Source: an uncultured Fimbriimonadales bacterium
GTDB taxonomy: Bacteria; Armatimonadota; Fimbriimonadia; Fimbriimonadales; GBS-DC
Reading direction: 5' to 3'
Assembly (NCBI GenBank): GCA_937925775.1
Contig: CALAMM010000079.1
Location: 1-5,781 of the forward strand
DNA: 5,781 nucleotides
This document shows positions 5,590 to 5,781 of this stretch, one piece after another (the first letter of the stretch is position 1; the number at the start of each line of letters is the position of its first letter). Position numbers and translations under genes: made by a program. The notes beneath the pieces were generated by a model, which was given only the letters and a program-made list of their open reading frames with translations, had not been told where the DNA came from and did no database searches.

Positions 5590-5781
5590 CTACTCGACCG
5601 TCACCACCTGCCCATCATAGGCGAGTTCGATGCCAGCAGGCAGTTCGGCGTTGGTGGTCTCGTAGTCCAAGTCGTGGGTGAGGTGTGTGAAGAGCGTGCG
5701 TTGCGCCTTGAGTTGCAGGGCGACCTCCACCGCCTTGTCGAAGTGGAAATGCGTGGGGTGCGGCTCGCGGCGCAGCGCGTC
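5590..5781 (-). CDS. MBL-fold hydrolase, PhnP-like (C-terminal end only)
   Basis: The final 63 residues of a gene that runs off the right edge; the start and catalytic core are outside the window. The visible part has the typical C-terminus of the COG1235 branch of metallo-beta-lactamase-fold hydrolases, which includes the cyclic phosphodiesterase PhnP: LRREPHPTHFHFDKAVEVA near the beginning, then RTLFTHLTHDLDY with the His residues expected to take part in metal binding, and a closing AELPAGIELAYDG strand segment. Substrate cannot be inferred from this piece; phosphoribosyl cyclic phosphate is only one known family substrate. It is on the same strand as der, 182 bp upstream, with hairpins and promoter-like boxes between, so it may be a separate transcription unit. 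Confidence 0.75.
   Translation of the reverse strand, partial: DALRREPHPTHFHFDKAVEVALQLKAQRTLFTHLTHDLDYETTNAELPAGIELAYDGQVVTVE

Overview
The window is a compact, GC-rich stretch of bacterial chromosome. It has one gene on the plus strand and a row of minus-strand genes that converges on it. Nothing in it is diagnostic of a phylum. Tight gene packing, a Tat-exported phosphatase, a stand-alone PqqD-fold protein and a very short FtsX-type permease would fit a deep-branching, poorly sampled lineage such as Armatimonadota, but that placement is an impression and not something the sequence proves. No rRNA, tRNA, CRISPR array, insertion sequence or origin was recognised.

Layout. Positions 1-342 hold no convincing gene but carry several hairpins upstream of a well-placed ribosome binding site. 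Positions 343-1830 (+) encode an alkaline phosphatase of 495 aa with a twin-arginine signal and a complete set of catalytic and metal-binding residues. A 39-bp convergent gap follows. On the minus strand, read in the direction of transcription from the right edge, come: the last 63 codons of a PhnP-like metallo-beta-lactamase-fold hydrolase (stop at 5590); a 182-bp spacer with two strong hairpins and -10-like boxes; der, the double-GTPase ribosome assembly factor (5407-4043); a 61-bp spacer with a promoter-like box; then four overlapping genes: a 57-aa TatA-type protein (3981-3808), an unrecognised 312-aa protein (3811-2873), a PqqD-like protein of 129 aa (2882-2493) and a 208-aa FtsX/MacB-type permease (2496-1870).

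How the genes may work together. The last four genes overlap end to end by 4, 10 and 4 bp, so they are very probably co-transcribed and translationally coupled. The set combines a Tat pore-type protein, an unknown protein with a possible two-fold internal repeat and a terminal Cys-Cys, a PqqD-fold (peptide-recognition type) protein, and an ABC-type membrane subunit with no ATPase in the window. I do not know a described system with this composition, and it is the most interesting part of the window. The phosphatase is a candidate Tat substrate, but nothing besides proximity ties it to the TatA-like gene.
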